NCBI GenBank assembly: GCA_944470555.2 | Contig: OX104130.1 | Span: 63,183,160-63,247,159, forward strand | DNA length: 64,000 nt | Direction: 5' to 3' | From: Heterobilharzia americana | Taxonomy: Eukaryota; Platyhelminthes; Trematoda; Strigeidida; Schistosomatidae | In this document: positions 1-12,039 of the stretch, one piece after another | Layout: every line of letters starts with the position of its first letter | Position numbering within the stretch: the stretch's first letter is position 1 | Translations under genes and position numbers: made by a program | Notes under the pieces: generated by a model | Database searches by the model: none | Seen by the model: only the letters and a program-made list of their open reading frames with translations | What the model was told of the DNA's origin: nothing

Positions 1-1985
1 CGAAGGAAGAGCGTCTGCGGCCAATGTCTCTGCAACTTCGTGCCGCCAACGGTTCGCCCATCACAACCTATGGTCGGAGATTCCTCGATCTCAACCTTGG
101 ATTGCGTCGTCCCTTTCGTTGGGTTTTCATAGTGGCAGATGTGACCACCGGCATTATTGGTATGGATCTCTTGCAGCACTATCAGCTGCTGGTAGATGCT
201 GGCAAGCATAAGTTGATAGATTCTACCACAACACTCTCTGTTTCCGGTATAGTCACAAAGACGCCGCCCCTCAGTCCCGTGTACTGCACGACGGACGCTT
301 CTAGTCCCTATGCGTCTATCATTCAGTCCTTTCCGGATGTCTTTAAGCCAAGTCGTTGTGTCCCTTGTGTGACTTCGAACGTTTCTCATCACATAACGAC
401 GACTGGCCCTCCAGTATTTGCGAAACCACGGCGATTATCCCCGGAGAAACTGCGTGCTGTAAAAGCCGAGTTCGAACACATGCTTGAAATGGGAATAATC
501 AGACCATCCAACAGTCCATGGTCTTCACCCTTGCATGTGGTACCCAAGAACAATGGCATGGACTGGAGGCCTTGTGGTGACTACCGAAGGCTCAACGCTA
601 AAACGATTCCAGATCGTTACCCAGTCCCTCACATTCACGACTTGACTGCATCTTTAAAAGGCTCGGTTATCTTCAGTAAGCTTGACTTGACGCGTGCATA
701 TCATCAGATCCCGGTTCATCCTGATGATGTTCCCAAGACAGCCGTCATTACACCGTTTGGTCTTTTTGAGTTCCTCCGTATGCCTTTTGGTCTTCGCAAT
801 GCAGCACAAACCTTCCAACGTTTTATTCACGATGTTTTACGTGGACTCGATTTCGCCTATGCCTACCTAGACGATATACTAATCGCTAGTCCAGACGAAG
901 ACACCATATTAACCACTTGAAACAGGTTTTCGCCAGACTGTCAGAGCATTCGATGACAGTCAACCTGGCCAAATGCCAAATTGGCGTTCGTTCACTAAAA
1001 TTTTTGGGACACGTTATCGACGAGCAAGGCATTCGCCCACTACCTGAAAAGGTACAGGCGATCCAAGACTTCCCAGTCCCAGCGTCACTTAAAGCTCTGC
1101 GTGTGTTTCTGGGTATGGTGAGCTATTATCGTCGCTTCATTCCCCAATGTGCACACATTTTGACTGCACTGACCGACCTGCTGAAAAGTAAATGTAAAAC
1201 TTTCAGCTTGACTCCGGAGGCACTAGAAGCATTTCGCAAGATCAAAACCGCAATAGCAGACGCCACGATGCTGGTGCATCAAGACGTAAACCTACCTCTC
1301 AGCATTGCGGTTGACGCCTCTAACACGGCCATTGGAGCTGTGTTGCAACAACTTTCGGATCACACTTGGATCCCAGTTGCATTCTTCTCCGGAAGTTATC
1401 CACCTGCGAAATGCGGTACAGCACTTTCGGCAGGGAACTGCTCGCCATATATGCCTCAGTGAAACATTTTCGTCATTTTGTGGAAGGTCGTGACTTCATC
1501 ATCTTTACCGACCATAAACCTCTGACGTATGCCTTACACACCACTACTGACAGATATTCACCGCGTGAATTACGTCACCTAGATTATATTTCGCAATTCA
1601 CGTCGGACATCCGTCATATTTCTGGTGTGAATAACCCTGTCGCGGACGCACTGTCTCGCGTTTGCACCACTACTTTGCCTCGAGCAGTCGACTTACGGAA
1701 GATTGCCGAACTTCAGGATTCAGACGAGGAGATTGAAAAACTTCAACACTCATCCTCTCTGAAGATACAGCGTTACCGCTCCTGAACAGTGAAGTGTCAA
1801 TATTGTGCGACACCTCCACAGGCACACCCAGACCCTTGCCGCCGGACTCCCTAACAGACTCGTTTAGTCGCGCGTATCCTGAACCTTCTAAAAGAGCCAC
1901 GTCTAGTAACACTGATCCAGTAACCTCTACACGTGCTGGGAGGCGTGTACATTGGCCCAAGCGATACGCCGAGTTCGTTAATTAG
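1..1985 (+). pseudogene. Ty3/gypsy retrotransposon pol (protease end, RT, RNase H, integrase tail), broken
   Basis: The left part of a gypsy-type pol polyprotein, whose 5' part lies outside the window. The first residues hold the end of the aspartic protease (the GMDLLQHY segment near 160-180). The reverse transcriptase core follows at about 430-880, with [39 protein letters not shown] and the catalytic YLDDIL box. The connection and RNase H domains run from 917 to 1670 (FLGHVIDEQGI, DASNTAIGAVLQQ, FTDHKPL, VADALSR). One-base losses shift the frame near 900 and near 1390. After RNase H the reading passes from the linker (about 1830) straight to the C-terminal tail ending RRVHWPKRYAEFV, so the integrase zinc finger and DDE core appear deleted. 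Motif style fits the CsRn1/Kabuki/Boudicca clade known from trematodes. Clearly inactive as it stands. Confidence 0.88.
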
Positions 1986-2613
1986 CCCCTGAGCAACTTC
2001 ACACTTGGTGAATTCGGAGTTTCAACTACTTTGTCGTGGCATACACTTTCAATGCGTTTTCATACCTAAAGTTTTCAAAAGTCATGTTTACTACTTTGCA
2101 AACAGTTTTTTTTTCAAAAAAAAAAAAGAAAAATCAAAAATACAATTTAAATTCCGAAAATTTTTTTTGGTTGGTTATTTTTTTTTCTGTACTCCTCCCA
2201 CTTCGAATTGTTTGGTTTTCCTTTTCTTAGCACTCTAATGTCCCATTTCTTTCTTCTTGCAGAACCTAGAAAATGCGTTGAAAATTGGATACAATTGGCC
2301 GCTGACGATGCTACTTGGATCGTTCTTCGGTTCTCTTTGTACCAATTTCCCCCTGTACACTCCCCGGTAGATTAAGAAGCAATAGGGAAAAGTAGACGGA
2401 GGCTTTGGGTCACCTTCCACCACTGCGAGAAGGGTTGCGTCTAGACGCAAAGTTATCTTACCTCGTAGGTGTGCATAGTTGCACTAGCTTCGGAGACCCA
2501 CACGTCACCTACTCCATCACCAATATGGAAAGGTGTTGCGTGTCCGCCTCGCAGTCGCCTCCTAGGATCGAAGGTTGCCGGTATCCCAACAACCTTCTAG
2601 GAGGGGGATAACC
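1986..2613 (+). other. Untranslated stretch between pol and 3' LTR
   Basis: No convincing coding sequence. It contains T- and A-rich runs (2107-2130, 2160-2190) and, just before the probable LTR, a purine-rich tract (GAGGGGGA, about 2601-2608) that would serve as the polypurine primer for plus-strand synthesis. The short open frames here have no recognisable content. Confidence 0.5.
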
Positions 2614-3045
2614 TGTAGTGCACCTTCCTGGCACCAAAATATAACTAGGGCTAAAATAAATAGTTTAAATTAAATTAACTAAATAAATCTCTAGCTTGCC
2701 TCCGGATGCTTAGGGTGTTTTAAGTTTTGTTTTAACGAGCATGCATCCGAGCAGGCTTGGACGCCATTTTTGCGCTCCATTGTGCTGATCACCACGCACG
2801 TACTCCGAGTCCCTAGTTCAGCCTTACAAGCCAGATAAGTTGATTAAACTTTTCCCTCATTCATTATTATTACATTTACCTTAAATACATAGCTCCTTTA
2901 AATACATTGCGTATCAGTTCTTTTGATTTGTGTTTTGTTACCAGTACTTACACGTTAGGTAAAGTACTGGTTAAGCAGGTACTAGAGCACATCAAATTAA
3001 GTAGGGTTGATCGAACGTTACGGAATTGTAACACGCAATCCTACA
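2614..3045 (+). repeat. Probable 3' LTR of the gypsy element
   Basis: Begins TGTAG directly after a polypurine-like tract and ends CTACA, giving short inverted termini of the TG...CA type, about 432 bp long. AATAAA-like signals lie near 2656 and 2687. The boundaries are inferred from termini and position only, because the 5' LTR is outside the window and cannot be compared. Confidence 0.45.
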
Positions 3046-3416
3046 GTATGACGATGTTTATTTTCAGCTCAAACTCTGAATGTTCTGTTGGTCAGTTCGC
3101 TTTCTGAGGTTAAGATTTCATGAGCAGACCTTTTGATATCACTAAAAGTGTCATCTTGTGTACAGCTTTAATTGCTCGTGAAAGTATAATCGATGCTACA
3201 GTCGAACGAAGTTTTAAGTACCTTTTACCTAATAATATGGTTGTCCAGAAGATCAAACTCATCGTCCTCAAGAGTTAATTTGTATGTTGTTTGTGCTATT
3301 GGAATATATATAGTTTCCAAAACGTCTTGGATCCAGGTTTCAAGCTTTTGGAAACAATACAACTATGTGGACTGGAATATCAACAAAATTTACCGTTATT
3401 CCGATAATTTAAATCA
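3046..3416. other. Unannotated flank between gypsy LTR and RTE element
   Basis: AT-rich sequence without a recognisable gene. It ends at the first copy of the target-site duplication of the RTE element. Confidence 0.4.
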
Positions 3417-3430
3417 TGTCGTTCAAAGAT
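3417..3430. repeat. Target-site duplication, copy 1
   Basis: TGTCGTTCAAAGAT, exactly repeated at 6687-6700 on the other side of the RTE element. The flanking bases differ (A/T before, T/A after), so the duplication is 14 bp. Confidence 0.9.
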
Positions 3431-6400
3431 TATTTATTTATTATTTATTAGTCCCTTGGGTTCCTAGTGGAACATAGGGCTTCAGTAGCACGCCTCCAGT
3501 GACCTCTGTTCTCTGAGATCTTTTGAACCTGGTCCCATGACAGCCCAGAAGCTCTCATTTCCTCCTCACACGACCTCCTCCATGTCACCCTCGGACGTCC
3601 AACTCGTCGCTTCCCATGGGGATTCCACTCGAGGGCCTGACGCGTGATGTCCTCAGTCGGCCTTCTCAGTGCATGGCCAATCCATCTCCACTTCCTCCTG
3701 CATATTTGTTGCGTGATAGGTTCTTGGTTGGTTCGTTCCCAGAGTTCCTTGTTGTTTATTTTTACTGGCCATCTTATCTTCAGCAGCGAGCGTAAGCAGT
3801 TGTTGATGAATGTCTGTAGTTTATTGGAAATACCTTTCGTGACGCGCCAAGTCTCTGAGCCATACAAGAGCACTGACTTGACTGAATTGGTGTTGAAAAT
3901 CCGTATCTTGTTCCGCATGCTGAGTGCAGAAGATCTCCACACTGGTTTCAGGCCAATGAACGCCTGTCTTGCTTTTCCGATTCTGACTTTGACGTCCTCG
4001 TCCGTCCCGCCTGTAGTTGAAACAGTGCTTCCTAGATAAGTGAAGGAGGTTACTTCCTTCAAGTTTCTCCCGTTGACGGTGATTGGAGTTTGTTGTTGTT
4101 GTTGATGGTGGTGGTGCGGTATCTTCATCACTTCTGTCTTCTCTATATTCACCTGGAGTCCCGTCTTAGCTGCCTCTTCTATCAACTTGTTAGTTTTTGC
4201 CTGCAGATCTTCAAGTTTATGTGACATTAGGCATAAGTCATCGACGAAATCCAAGTCTTCTAGGTTCTTTTCCGTCGTCCAGTGTATCCCCCTCTTCTCT
4301 CTGCCCACTGTTTGCTGCATGATCCAGTCCACCACAATCAAGAATATCATGGGGGATAGTAGGCAACCTTGTTTCACTCCTGTCTTCACTTCACTTCAAA
4401 AGCATCACTGAGCTTCCCATTGTGAATTACTTGGCATGTGGCATCTTCATATAGTTTTTGAATGAGGCGGATAAAGGTTTGCGGCACTCCGTAGTATTGA
4501 AGCAGTTTCCAAATTACCTCTCGGTCGACGCTGTCAAAGGCCTTCTCAAAGTCGATGAGGTTGAGGCAGAGAGCTGATTGCCATTCTATGCTCTGTTCTA
4601 TGATGATACGAAGCGTTGCAATTTGGTCTGCACATGATTTGTACTTCCTGAAGCCTGCCTGTTCCGGTCGCAGTTTTGAATCCAGTGCGTCTTTAAGCCT
4701 CTCCAGGATGATGCGGCTTAATATTTTACTTGGGGTGGACAGGAGAGTGATTCCTCGCCAGTTCTTGCAAGCACTCAGGTCTCCCTTCTTCGGCAGTTTG
4801 ACAAGGTAACCCTTCTTCCAATCGTCAGGTACCTTCTCTTCCTTCTACACCTTCTGCAATAGTGGTGTGAGCATGTCCGCTGTTGTCTCTGCATCTGTTC
4901 TCAGTGCTTCTGGCGGTATTCCATCTGGTCCTGCTGCTTTCCCACATTTCAGTAGCTTTATGGCGTTCAGGACTTCCATTTTCGTTGGGGGATTAATGTT
5001 CACTTGTAGTTCAGCGGCTGCAGGTGGTATTTCTGGACGAAGTGCAGGTGGTGGTCGATTCAAGAGCTTCTTGAAGTAGTCGGCCCATCGTTTCCTCTGT
5101 TTCTCTTCTTTCCTAATTAAATTTCCTTCTTCATCTTTTATTGGTTTCATCTGTGTTGGTCTCTTCCCTGATAGCAACCTGGTTATTTGACACAATGTCG
5201 TCAGGTCTCTCTTACCTGCAGCCTGTTCTGCTTCACTTGCCAGTGTTTCGTAGAAGTGTCTTTTGTCTTTGCGTGCACTCCTCTTCACTTCTTTGTCCAG
5301 TGTTTTATACATTGTGCTCAGTTCATCTTGTCGTTGAGCATCCTTGCACTGGTTTATCTTCTGCTTCACCATCCTCCTCTCCTCTATCAGCTTCCAGGTA
5401 TCCATCGAGATCCATTCCATTCCTTGTCTTCTTTCTTCTTCCTTCCTAATACTGTTGTGCAGGTTTCTTTCCACATAGCTTTCAAAGACTTCCAGTGTTC
5501 TTCCACACAGGTTTCTTCAGGGATGTTGCTCGATGTCTCCCATTTTGTCTTGATGGCTGCCTTGAAGATCTCCTTTGTAGTTTCATCCTTCAGGTTCCGA
5601 GTGTTGTTCTTGAATTGAGGTCTATCACCAGCTTCCTTGAAGGCTTTTAACTTGATTCAGAAGGTTCCTTGCACTAGATAGTGAGTGGTCTGAACCTACA
5701 TCTGCTCCTCTTCTTGACCTTGTGTTAAGTAGACTGCGTCTCCATTTTCTCGAGATTGAGATAAAGTCGATTTGATTTTTAGTGTGTCCATCTGGTGAAG
5801 TCCATGTCGCTTTGTGGATATCTTTGTGCCTGAACACACTGCCTGACTCCAATCACCAAATCGTTGAATGCACAGAATTCTGCAAACAATTCTCCATTCT
5901 CATTCATTTCACCTAGCGCCTCTCGACCCATGGTTAGTTCTCTTCCCGTGTTGTCCCCTCCCAGTTTGGCATTCATGTCGCCCATCAGAATTTTGATATC
6001 GCCAACTGACGTCTTGTCCAGTGTTGATTGAAGTTGTCTGTAGAAATCCTCCTTTTTCTCTTGCTCTGCATTATTTGTGGGTGCATAACATTGTATGATT
6101 GTGACCTTTCTTCCTTTTGAGTTGAATCTTGCCGTCATGATCCTGGAGGAGATTGGTTCCCACTGCATGAGAGCCTTCGATGCTCTTGAGGACATCATGA
6201 TAGCCACTCCATAACTCAGTGTGCTCGTGGTTGGCGTCTGGGTGACAATATCGGAGTAGATTATTGATTCTCCAGTTGACAGTTTGGAGAGTCCACTCCC
6301 ATTCCATCTGCTTTCGCAAATCCCAAGCACTTCGATGTTATACCTTCTCATCTCCTTTGCAATCTGAGCTGCCTTACTGGGTTCAAACATCGTGCGGACA

Positions 6401-6686
6401 TTCCATGTCCCCACGTTTACTTTCGCTTTCATCGAGAGAGGCGAAGACACATCGGCCCGGACAATTGGCTTCCCGAAGGCTTTCACCAACTGACGTCATT
6501 TCGCCTCTCCGATTCCAGCGGGGAATAAGTTTGTTTTCATTTTTTATATTTTGTTTGTGCTTTGAAGTTTGTTTAGCGGTTAGATTTGTTTTACGGGGTA
6601 GGGTTGCTAGCCCTATGCCCAACCTTCCCTCTTTACCCGGGCTTAGGACCGGCTAGTAACTAGTAAACTAGTTAACCAGGCGAGGT
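3431..6686 (-). mobile_element. RTE-clade LINE, near full length (about 3.26 kb)
   Basis: A minus-strand non-LTR retrotransposon bounded by an exact 14-bp target-site duplication. The 3' end, at low coordinates, is a short simple tail of TTTA/TTA units (3431-3450) as expected for RTE elements, which lack long poly(A). The 5' leader is at 6490-6686. The element encodes an apurinic-type endonuclease joined to a reverse transcriptase. A second, more decayed copy of the same family lies at 8085-11046, and 5'-truncated plus-strand copies lie at 36514-37198 and about 46640-46870. SR2 is the well-known schistosome RTE family; exact family assignment needs a library search. Confidence 0.9.
3448..6489 (-). 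pseudogene. RTE endonuclease-reverse transcriptase ORF, interrupted
   Basis: Read from 6489 downwards. The endonuclease opens with NVGTWNVRTM and ICESRWNGSG, followed by CYAPTNN, MGDMNAKLG and the C-terminal GSDH of this nuclease fold (to about 5690). A linker (5474-5000) leads into the RT: GPDGIPPEAL, then KNWRGITLLS, QAGFRKYKSC, FEKAFDSVDR, KTGVKQGCLLSP and the catalytic box FVDD (usual FADD). Lesions seen: a frameshift near 5825 in the endonuclease, an in-frame TAG at 4843-4845 where the family usually has Trp, and a small tandem duplication near 4390 shifting frame before the KTGVKQG segment. The thumb and C-terminal region (YLGSTVST, SETWRVTK, RWIGHALRRP, GRPRVTWRRS) is intact. Not expected to be functional. 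Confidence 0.88.
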
Positions 6687-6700
6687 TGTCGTTCAAAGAT
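6687..6700. repeat. Target-site duplication, copy 2
   Basis: Exact repeat of 3417-3430, at the 5' side of the minus-strand RTE insertion. Confidence 0.9.
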
Positions 6701-7855
6701 AGCTTCACAAATGCTGTATTACTGAAGCTGAATCTCTCTGTGACCTTTATTGGACATGTAAACAAGCCTAAGATAATCAAAAAGAAATTTTATATGGATT
6801 TACTGCTTACTGAACATTGTTAATATTGACATGGCATGCAGTTTGTTACGTCCAGTGGTAGTAGTTTTAAAAACTTTAATACAAATTTAAAAGTTCAGTT
6901 TTAAAATCTGTGTTTTCCATCGAAAGCACTTATATGTCACCTGAAAAATATTATTACTACCTTTGGAGTTTGAAAGCAATTGTAAGCTCTATAACTGATG
7001 TATTCCTTATGTTGATTCCAAAGGAAAAGTCAGTAAATAAGCATGGTTATTTTATTTAGATTGTTCATGAGACCGTTGAGGTGATGGTAAAGATCGCTTT
7101 ACAGATCCAGCCATACGTAGCTTATAAACGTCGGTTGAAATTCAAAATGTAATACTGGAGAGGAGGTGTTTGAAAGTTAAATGACTGCTAGCGCATTTCT
7201 TACTACCTACATACTCTGTTTAATGGTCGTGACCAAAACATTTTGTCCATCTTCGTGGTCGTATGCTGTAACGCTTGACCATATTTGATCTTTTTCTACG
7301 CATTTCTCATCATGGTTTGAGATCAGCTGGAGAATTTCTGAAAACCAGACCCATTGAACAGCTGTTTCCTACATGATTTGGAGGTTCTCAGCATTGTGTA
7401 CCTAGTATTTCATATGAAGTGCAATGCAATAATCATCAATAATCGGAAAACTAATCAAGTGAAAAACAATTCTACACAAGTCAGTTAGTGTGAAATGGAG
7501 TTTGGGAATTTGATATGAACAGGACTAAACAGATAGAAAATGAGTACAAATCCCCACCGATGACAGTGAATGATGATTACGGGTGATTAAATTATCACGG
7601 ATTGACTGAGTTCTGAGGTACTCACCATAACTACTATTTCAACCTTGTGCGTACTGTGGCTAAGTTGTAAACTTAGACAAAATAGTATTTAGTGCTCTCT
7701 AGTTATCCATGTATATGTAGTCAGTTTAGGTCCACGTTGAAGATAATGGAAAATCGACCGATTTCATTCAATTCACTTGATTGAAACATGTTTCATCTAA
7801 TCACTCCATGTGACGTCAGTTATTCAGCACCATCCTTTTAACCCAAAATTACCTA
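6701..7855. other. Unannotated AT-rich stretch
   Basis: I see no coding sequence, splice pattern, RNA gene or recognisable transposon in this 1.15 kb. The outer homology of the inverted-repeat locus begins at its right edge. Confidence 0.4.
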
Positions 7856-8084
7856 TAAGGTTTTATGAGAATCCTTTGTAATTATTATGCGAATAAACCA
7901 GCACACCGATAAGTTTCATCTTAGTAAGTGAGATCAAATATTTTACAGCTACGAACAGTTTGCTTTGATTTATTTACAAAGCAAAATAAACGTGACATGC
8001 AATCAAGACCATAAAATACTTCACGTATGCTTTATTTTACTTCAGATGTTTGGTAGAAAGACAAGTAATCGGAAATGACCACTC
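7856..8084. repeat. Left outer inverted-repeat segment, part 1
   Basis: Inverted, diverged counterpart of about 29150-29365. Shared blocks include TATGAGAATCCTTTG, GATCAAATATTTT and TTTATTTACAAAGCAAAATA. By eye the identity is roughly 85-90 percent. Homology stops at 8084 where the second RTE copy begins and resumes at 11047. Confidence 0.8.
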
Positions 8085-11046
8085 ATTATTATTATTATTA
8101 TCATTACTTGTCCCTTGGGTTCCCAGCGGAACACAAGGCTTCAGTGACACGTTTCCACTCCACTCTGTTCTCTGCAATCTTTTGAATCTGCCTCCACGAC
8201 TGCCCAGAAGCTCTCATTTATTCCTCACACCATCTCCTCCATATCACCCTCGAACTCCCAACTCCTTGTTGCTTATTCTTTCTGGCCATCTCAGCTTCAG
8301 TAACGAGCGTAGGCGGTTGTTGATGAATATCAGTAGCTTGTTGGAAATACCTTTCGTAACGCGCCAAGTCTCTCAACCATCACATAGAAGCACTGACTTG
8401 ACATTAGTGTTGAAAATCTGGATGTTGTTCACGCTTTGTGCTGAGTGCAGATCTCCACACTGGTTTCCGGCTTATGAACGCCTGTCTTGCTTTTCCGATT
8501 CTGGCTTTGACGTCCTCGTCTGTGCAGCCGCCTGTAGTTGAAACGATACTGTCTTGCCTGGGCAGGTGAAAGAGGCAACTTCCTTTAAGTTTCTCCCGTT
8601 GATGGTGACTGGTGCTTGTTATTGATGGTGTTGGCGTTGGTTGGGTATCTTCATCACCCCTGTCTTCTCTACATTCACTTGAAGTCCCGTCTTCGCTGCC
8701 CTTCTGTCAACTTGTTGGTTTTGCCTGTAGATCTTCGAGTTTGTGCTACAAGACATTAGACATAAGTCATCGGCGAAGTCCAAATCTTCTAGGATCTTTT
8801 CATCGGTCCAGCGTATCCCCTCTTCTTGCTCCTCACAATTTGTTGCATGATCCAGTCCAGTAGATCATAATCAGGAATATCATAGGTGATAGTAGACAGT
8901 CCTGTCTTACTCCTGTCTTCACTTCGAAGTCATCACTGTGCTTCCTATTGTGAATTACTTGGCATATGGCGTCTTGGAATAGTTGTCGAATGAGGTTGAT
9001 AAAGGCTTGTGGTATTCCGTAGAGTTGAGGCAGCTACCTGCCAAAATTCTTCTCGGTTGACGCTGTCGAATGCCTTTTCAAAAGCGATGAAGTTGAGGTA
9101 GAGATCCAGTTGACTACCATTCTATGCTTTGTTCTATGATGATGCGTAGCCTTGTAATTTGGTCCGCATATGATTTGTTTGCTTGGGGTGGACAGGAGCA
9201 TGATTCCGCGCCAGTTGTTGCAACGACTTAGGTCTCCTTTCTTCGACAGTCTGACGACATGGCCTTTCTTCCAGTCGCCAGGCGCCTTCCCTTCCCTCCA
9301 GACCTTCTGTTATAGTAGTGTGAGGATGTCCACTGTTATTTCTGCGTCTGCTCTCAGTGCTTCTGGGGGATTCCATCTGATCCTGCTGCTTTCCCGCATT
9401 TCAGTAGCCTTACGGACCTCGACTTTCGTCGGAGGGCTTGTGTTTACTTGTGGTTCTGTGCCTAGGCTGCAGGTGGTATTTCTGGACGAAGTGCAGGTCA
9501 TGGTCGATTCAAGAGCTTTTTGAAGTGATCGGCCCATCGTTTCCTTTGTTCCTCCTTTTTGGCAATTACATTTCCTCCATCATTTTTTATTGGTTTCAAC
9601 TGTGTTGATCACCTCCCTCCCAGATAGTAACCTGGTTATGTGATATAATGTTGTCAGGTCTCTCTCTCCTACCTGCAGCCTGTTCTGCTTCACTTGCCAA
9701 TGTGTCTCAGAAGTGTCTTGTCTCTGCACTCACTCTTCTTCACTTCTTTGTCCAGTGTAGTGTTTTGTATGTTGTACTCAGTTCTTTTTCTCGTCGTTCA
9801 TCCCTGCACTGGTTCATCTTCTGCTTCACCATCCTCCTCTCCCTGCTCTGTCAGCCTCTATGTGTCCATCGAGATCCATTTCTTGTCTCGTATTGCTTCT
9901 GCTCCCTTCCCAATACTGTTATGCAGGCTCCTTTTCACATCTCTTTCAAACAGTTCGAGTGTTCGTTAAAAAAGGTTCCTTCGGGGATGTTGCTCAATGT
10001 CTCCAATTTTGTTCCGATGGCCGACGTGAAGATGGCCGTTGTAGTTTTCTCCTCTAATTTTCGGGTGTTGAACGTGAACTGTGGTCTACCACCAGCCTCT
10101 TTCAGGGCTTTCAACTTGATTTGGAAGGTTTCTTGCACTAGGTAGTGAGTGGTGTGAGCCTACATCTGCCCCCTTCTTGATCTGATCTTATGTCCAGTAG
10201 GCTGCGTCTCCGCTTTCTTCACATTGAGATGAAGTCGATGTGATTTTGAGTGTAGTGTGTCCATCTGGTAGGATCAAGTCCATATCGCTTTGTAGATATC
10301 TTGTGCTTGAACACAGTGCTTCCAATCACCAAACCGTTGAATGCAAAGAATTCTGCAAACCATTCTCCATTCTCGTTCATTTCACCTAGCGCTTCTCGAC
10401 TCACGGTTAGTTCTCTTGCCATGTTGTCCGCTCCCAGTTTCACATTCATGTAACCTCACCCACTAAAATTTTGATATCGCCAACTGAGGTCTTGTCCAGT
10501 ACTGATTGCAGTTGTCTGTAAAATCCCCCCTTTTTCTCTTGCTCTGCATTATTTGTAGGTGGGTAGCGTAGCATTGAATGATCGCGACTTTCCCTCCTTT
10601 TGATTCGAGCCTTGCTGTCATGATCCTGGAGAAGATTGGCCCCCACTGCATGAGAGCTTTTAATGCTGTTGGGGACATCATGATAGCCACTCCCTCCGTA
10701 TGCTCGTGGTTGTTGTCTGTGTGACAATATGAGAGTAGATTATCGGCTCTCCAGTCGACAGTATGGAGAGTCCACTTAAATTCCATTTGCTTTCGCAGAC
10801 TCCTAGCACTTCTAAGCCATACTTCCTCATTCGTTTCGGAATCTGGGCTTTTACCAACCAGCGTCGTTTCGTCTCCCCGACTCCAGCGAGAAGTAAGTTT
10901 GCTTTTGCTTATTATATTTTGCCTGTGCCTTGAAGTTTTTCAGCGGTTAGATTGGTTTTCCAGCGTAGGGATGCTAACCCTATGCCAAACCTTCCGTGTT
11001 TACCCGGGCTTAGGACTGGTCAGTAACTGATGGAATAGTTAACTAG
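8085..11046 (-). mobile_element. RTE-clade LINE, second copy, decayed
   Basis: Same family and orientation as the element at 3431-6686, aligning along nearly its whole length. The 3' tail is (TTA)n/(ATT)n at 8085-8101. The 5' leader ends about 11046 and matches the leader of copy 1 (the CTAAGCCCGGGTAAA block). It interrupts the left outer inverted-repeat segment; the uninterrupted site is preserved at about 29140-29155. I could not identify a clean target-site duplication. It carries many more indels than copy 1, so it is an older or faster-decaying insertion. Confidence 0.88.
8110..10860 (-). pseudogene. RTE endonuclease-RT ORF, heavily frameshifted
   Basis: Fragments in several frames of the minus strand correspond to the copy-1 polyprotein. 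Endonuclease pieces lie at 10860-10200, including VAIMMSP and the IKILVGE segment. RT linker and finger pieces lie at 10138-9134. The C-terminal RT region lies at 8860-8110, where the reverse complement matches the 3448-4389 reading. Numerous small indels break every long frame. Confidence 0.8.
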
Positions 11047-11300
11047 ATGCGCACGTAATTATCTCACAATGACTGCATATGTGCCCCAATCCTACAGAAT
11101 TATGTTCATCTAGATCACTTTCATTTTTATGCACAGAGTTTTGTCTCCAACTACATAGGCAAAAACATCTTTTCGAACTTTTAAGTCCTAAACAGTTTCA
11201 CGCAGTGTCTAAGGTTAGCATGCCTGAAGATTATTTGGTTTCAGTGTAACGCTGAGAAAACTACTTGAATGTAATCGGCGTATAAAGCATCCTCAGGAAT
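11047..11300. repeat. Left outer inverted-repeat segment, part 2
   Basis: Inverted, diverged counterpart of 28735-29135. Shared blocks include GCACGTAATTAT, TTTTGTCTCCAACT, CTTTTAAGTCCTAAACAGTTTCA and GCATGCCTGAAGATTATTT. It lacks the 140-bp insertion seen in the right copy at 28836-28975. Divergence is visible every 8-12 bases. Confidence 0.8.
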
Positions 11301-12039
11301 TGTCCTGCTGGAACTTAGTAGACACACAGAAAAGTCACTAAGTATTCCGAATTCTTATATACTTTCTCCTACTTAAATGTTACATCAAATAAAAATCCTT
11401 TCCAGAGCTTTCTATCTTAACAAAGTGGGAGCACAAAACGGAGAAATCCGCATTCATTTATCTGAAAATGAATGTACTAACTCGTTTAAGCTGTGAATGC
11501 CACACTGAAACTATTCCATGCTCCACAGAAGAGACTCTTGTACACTGCAACTATGCTGAAAAATACATAGGCGCATCCATTTCTGCGTGAGTCACCATCT
11601 CAATACGCTAGTGGTTCTCTACGAATTATTTTAAATGCGTTCATAAGAACATTGGGTAATTTGGCACCAAACGTTTTCACTACGGTTTACGGCATGTACA
11701 TACTGTTCCATCTAAAATGAGGTCGCTAATAATGCTAACTGAGATTGAATTATATACTGCGACTCTAAAGCAAACCAGTGGCTATGTTATCCAGAGGTTC
11801 AGTCAGACTAAGATGTAAGACCAGTATATTCAGTTTAACCATGGAATGATACGAGTAATTGTCACTAGCGTCCCAGTGAATCCCTGTGTTTCTCCAGTGC
11901 TCTTATGAACAAGTTGGTTTTTAAGGCCGATACTGATTGTTCGGGGAATCGGTAAAAGGAGATTAATGCTCAAATTCAGGACCAATATTCTACGAAAACG
12001 AGGTTCGCCAAACGAACGCATACTTACCTGATACCTCTT

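Noticed and set aside
5141..5618. Plus-strand open frames across the RTE element
   Set aside because: They are antisense shadows of the minus-strand endonuclease-RT reading.
8085..11060. Target-site duplication for the second RTE copy
   Set aside because: I could not find matching flanks of 8 bp or more on both sides, so none is reported.
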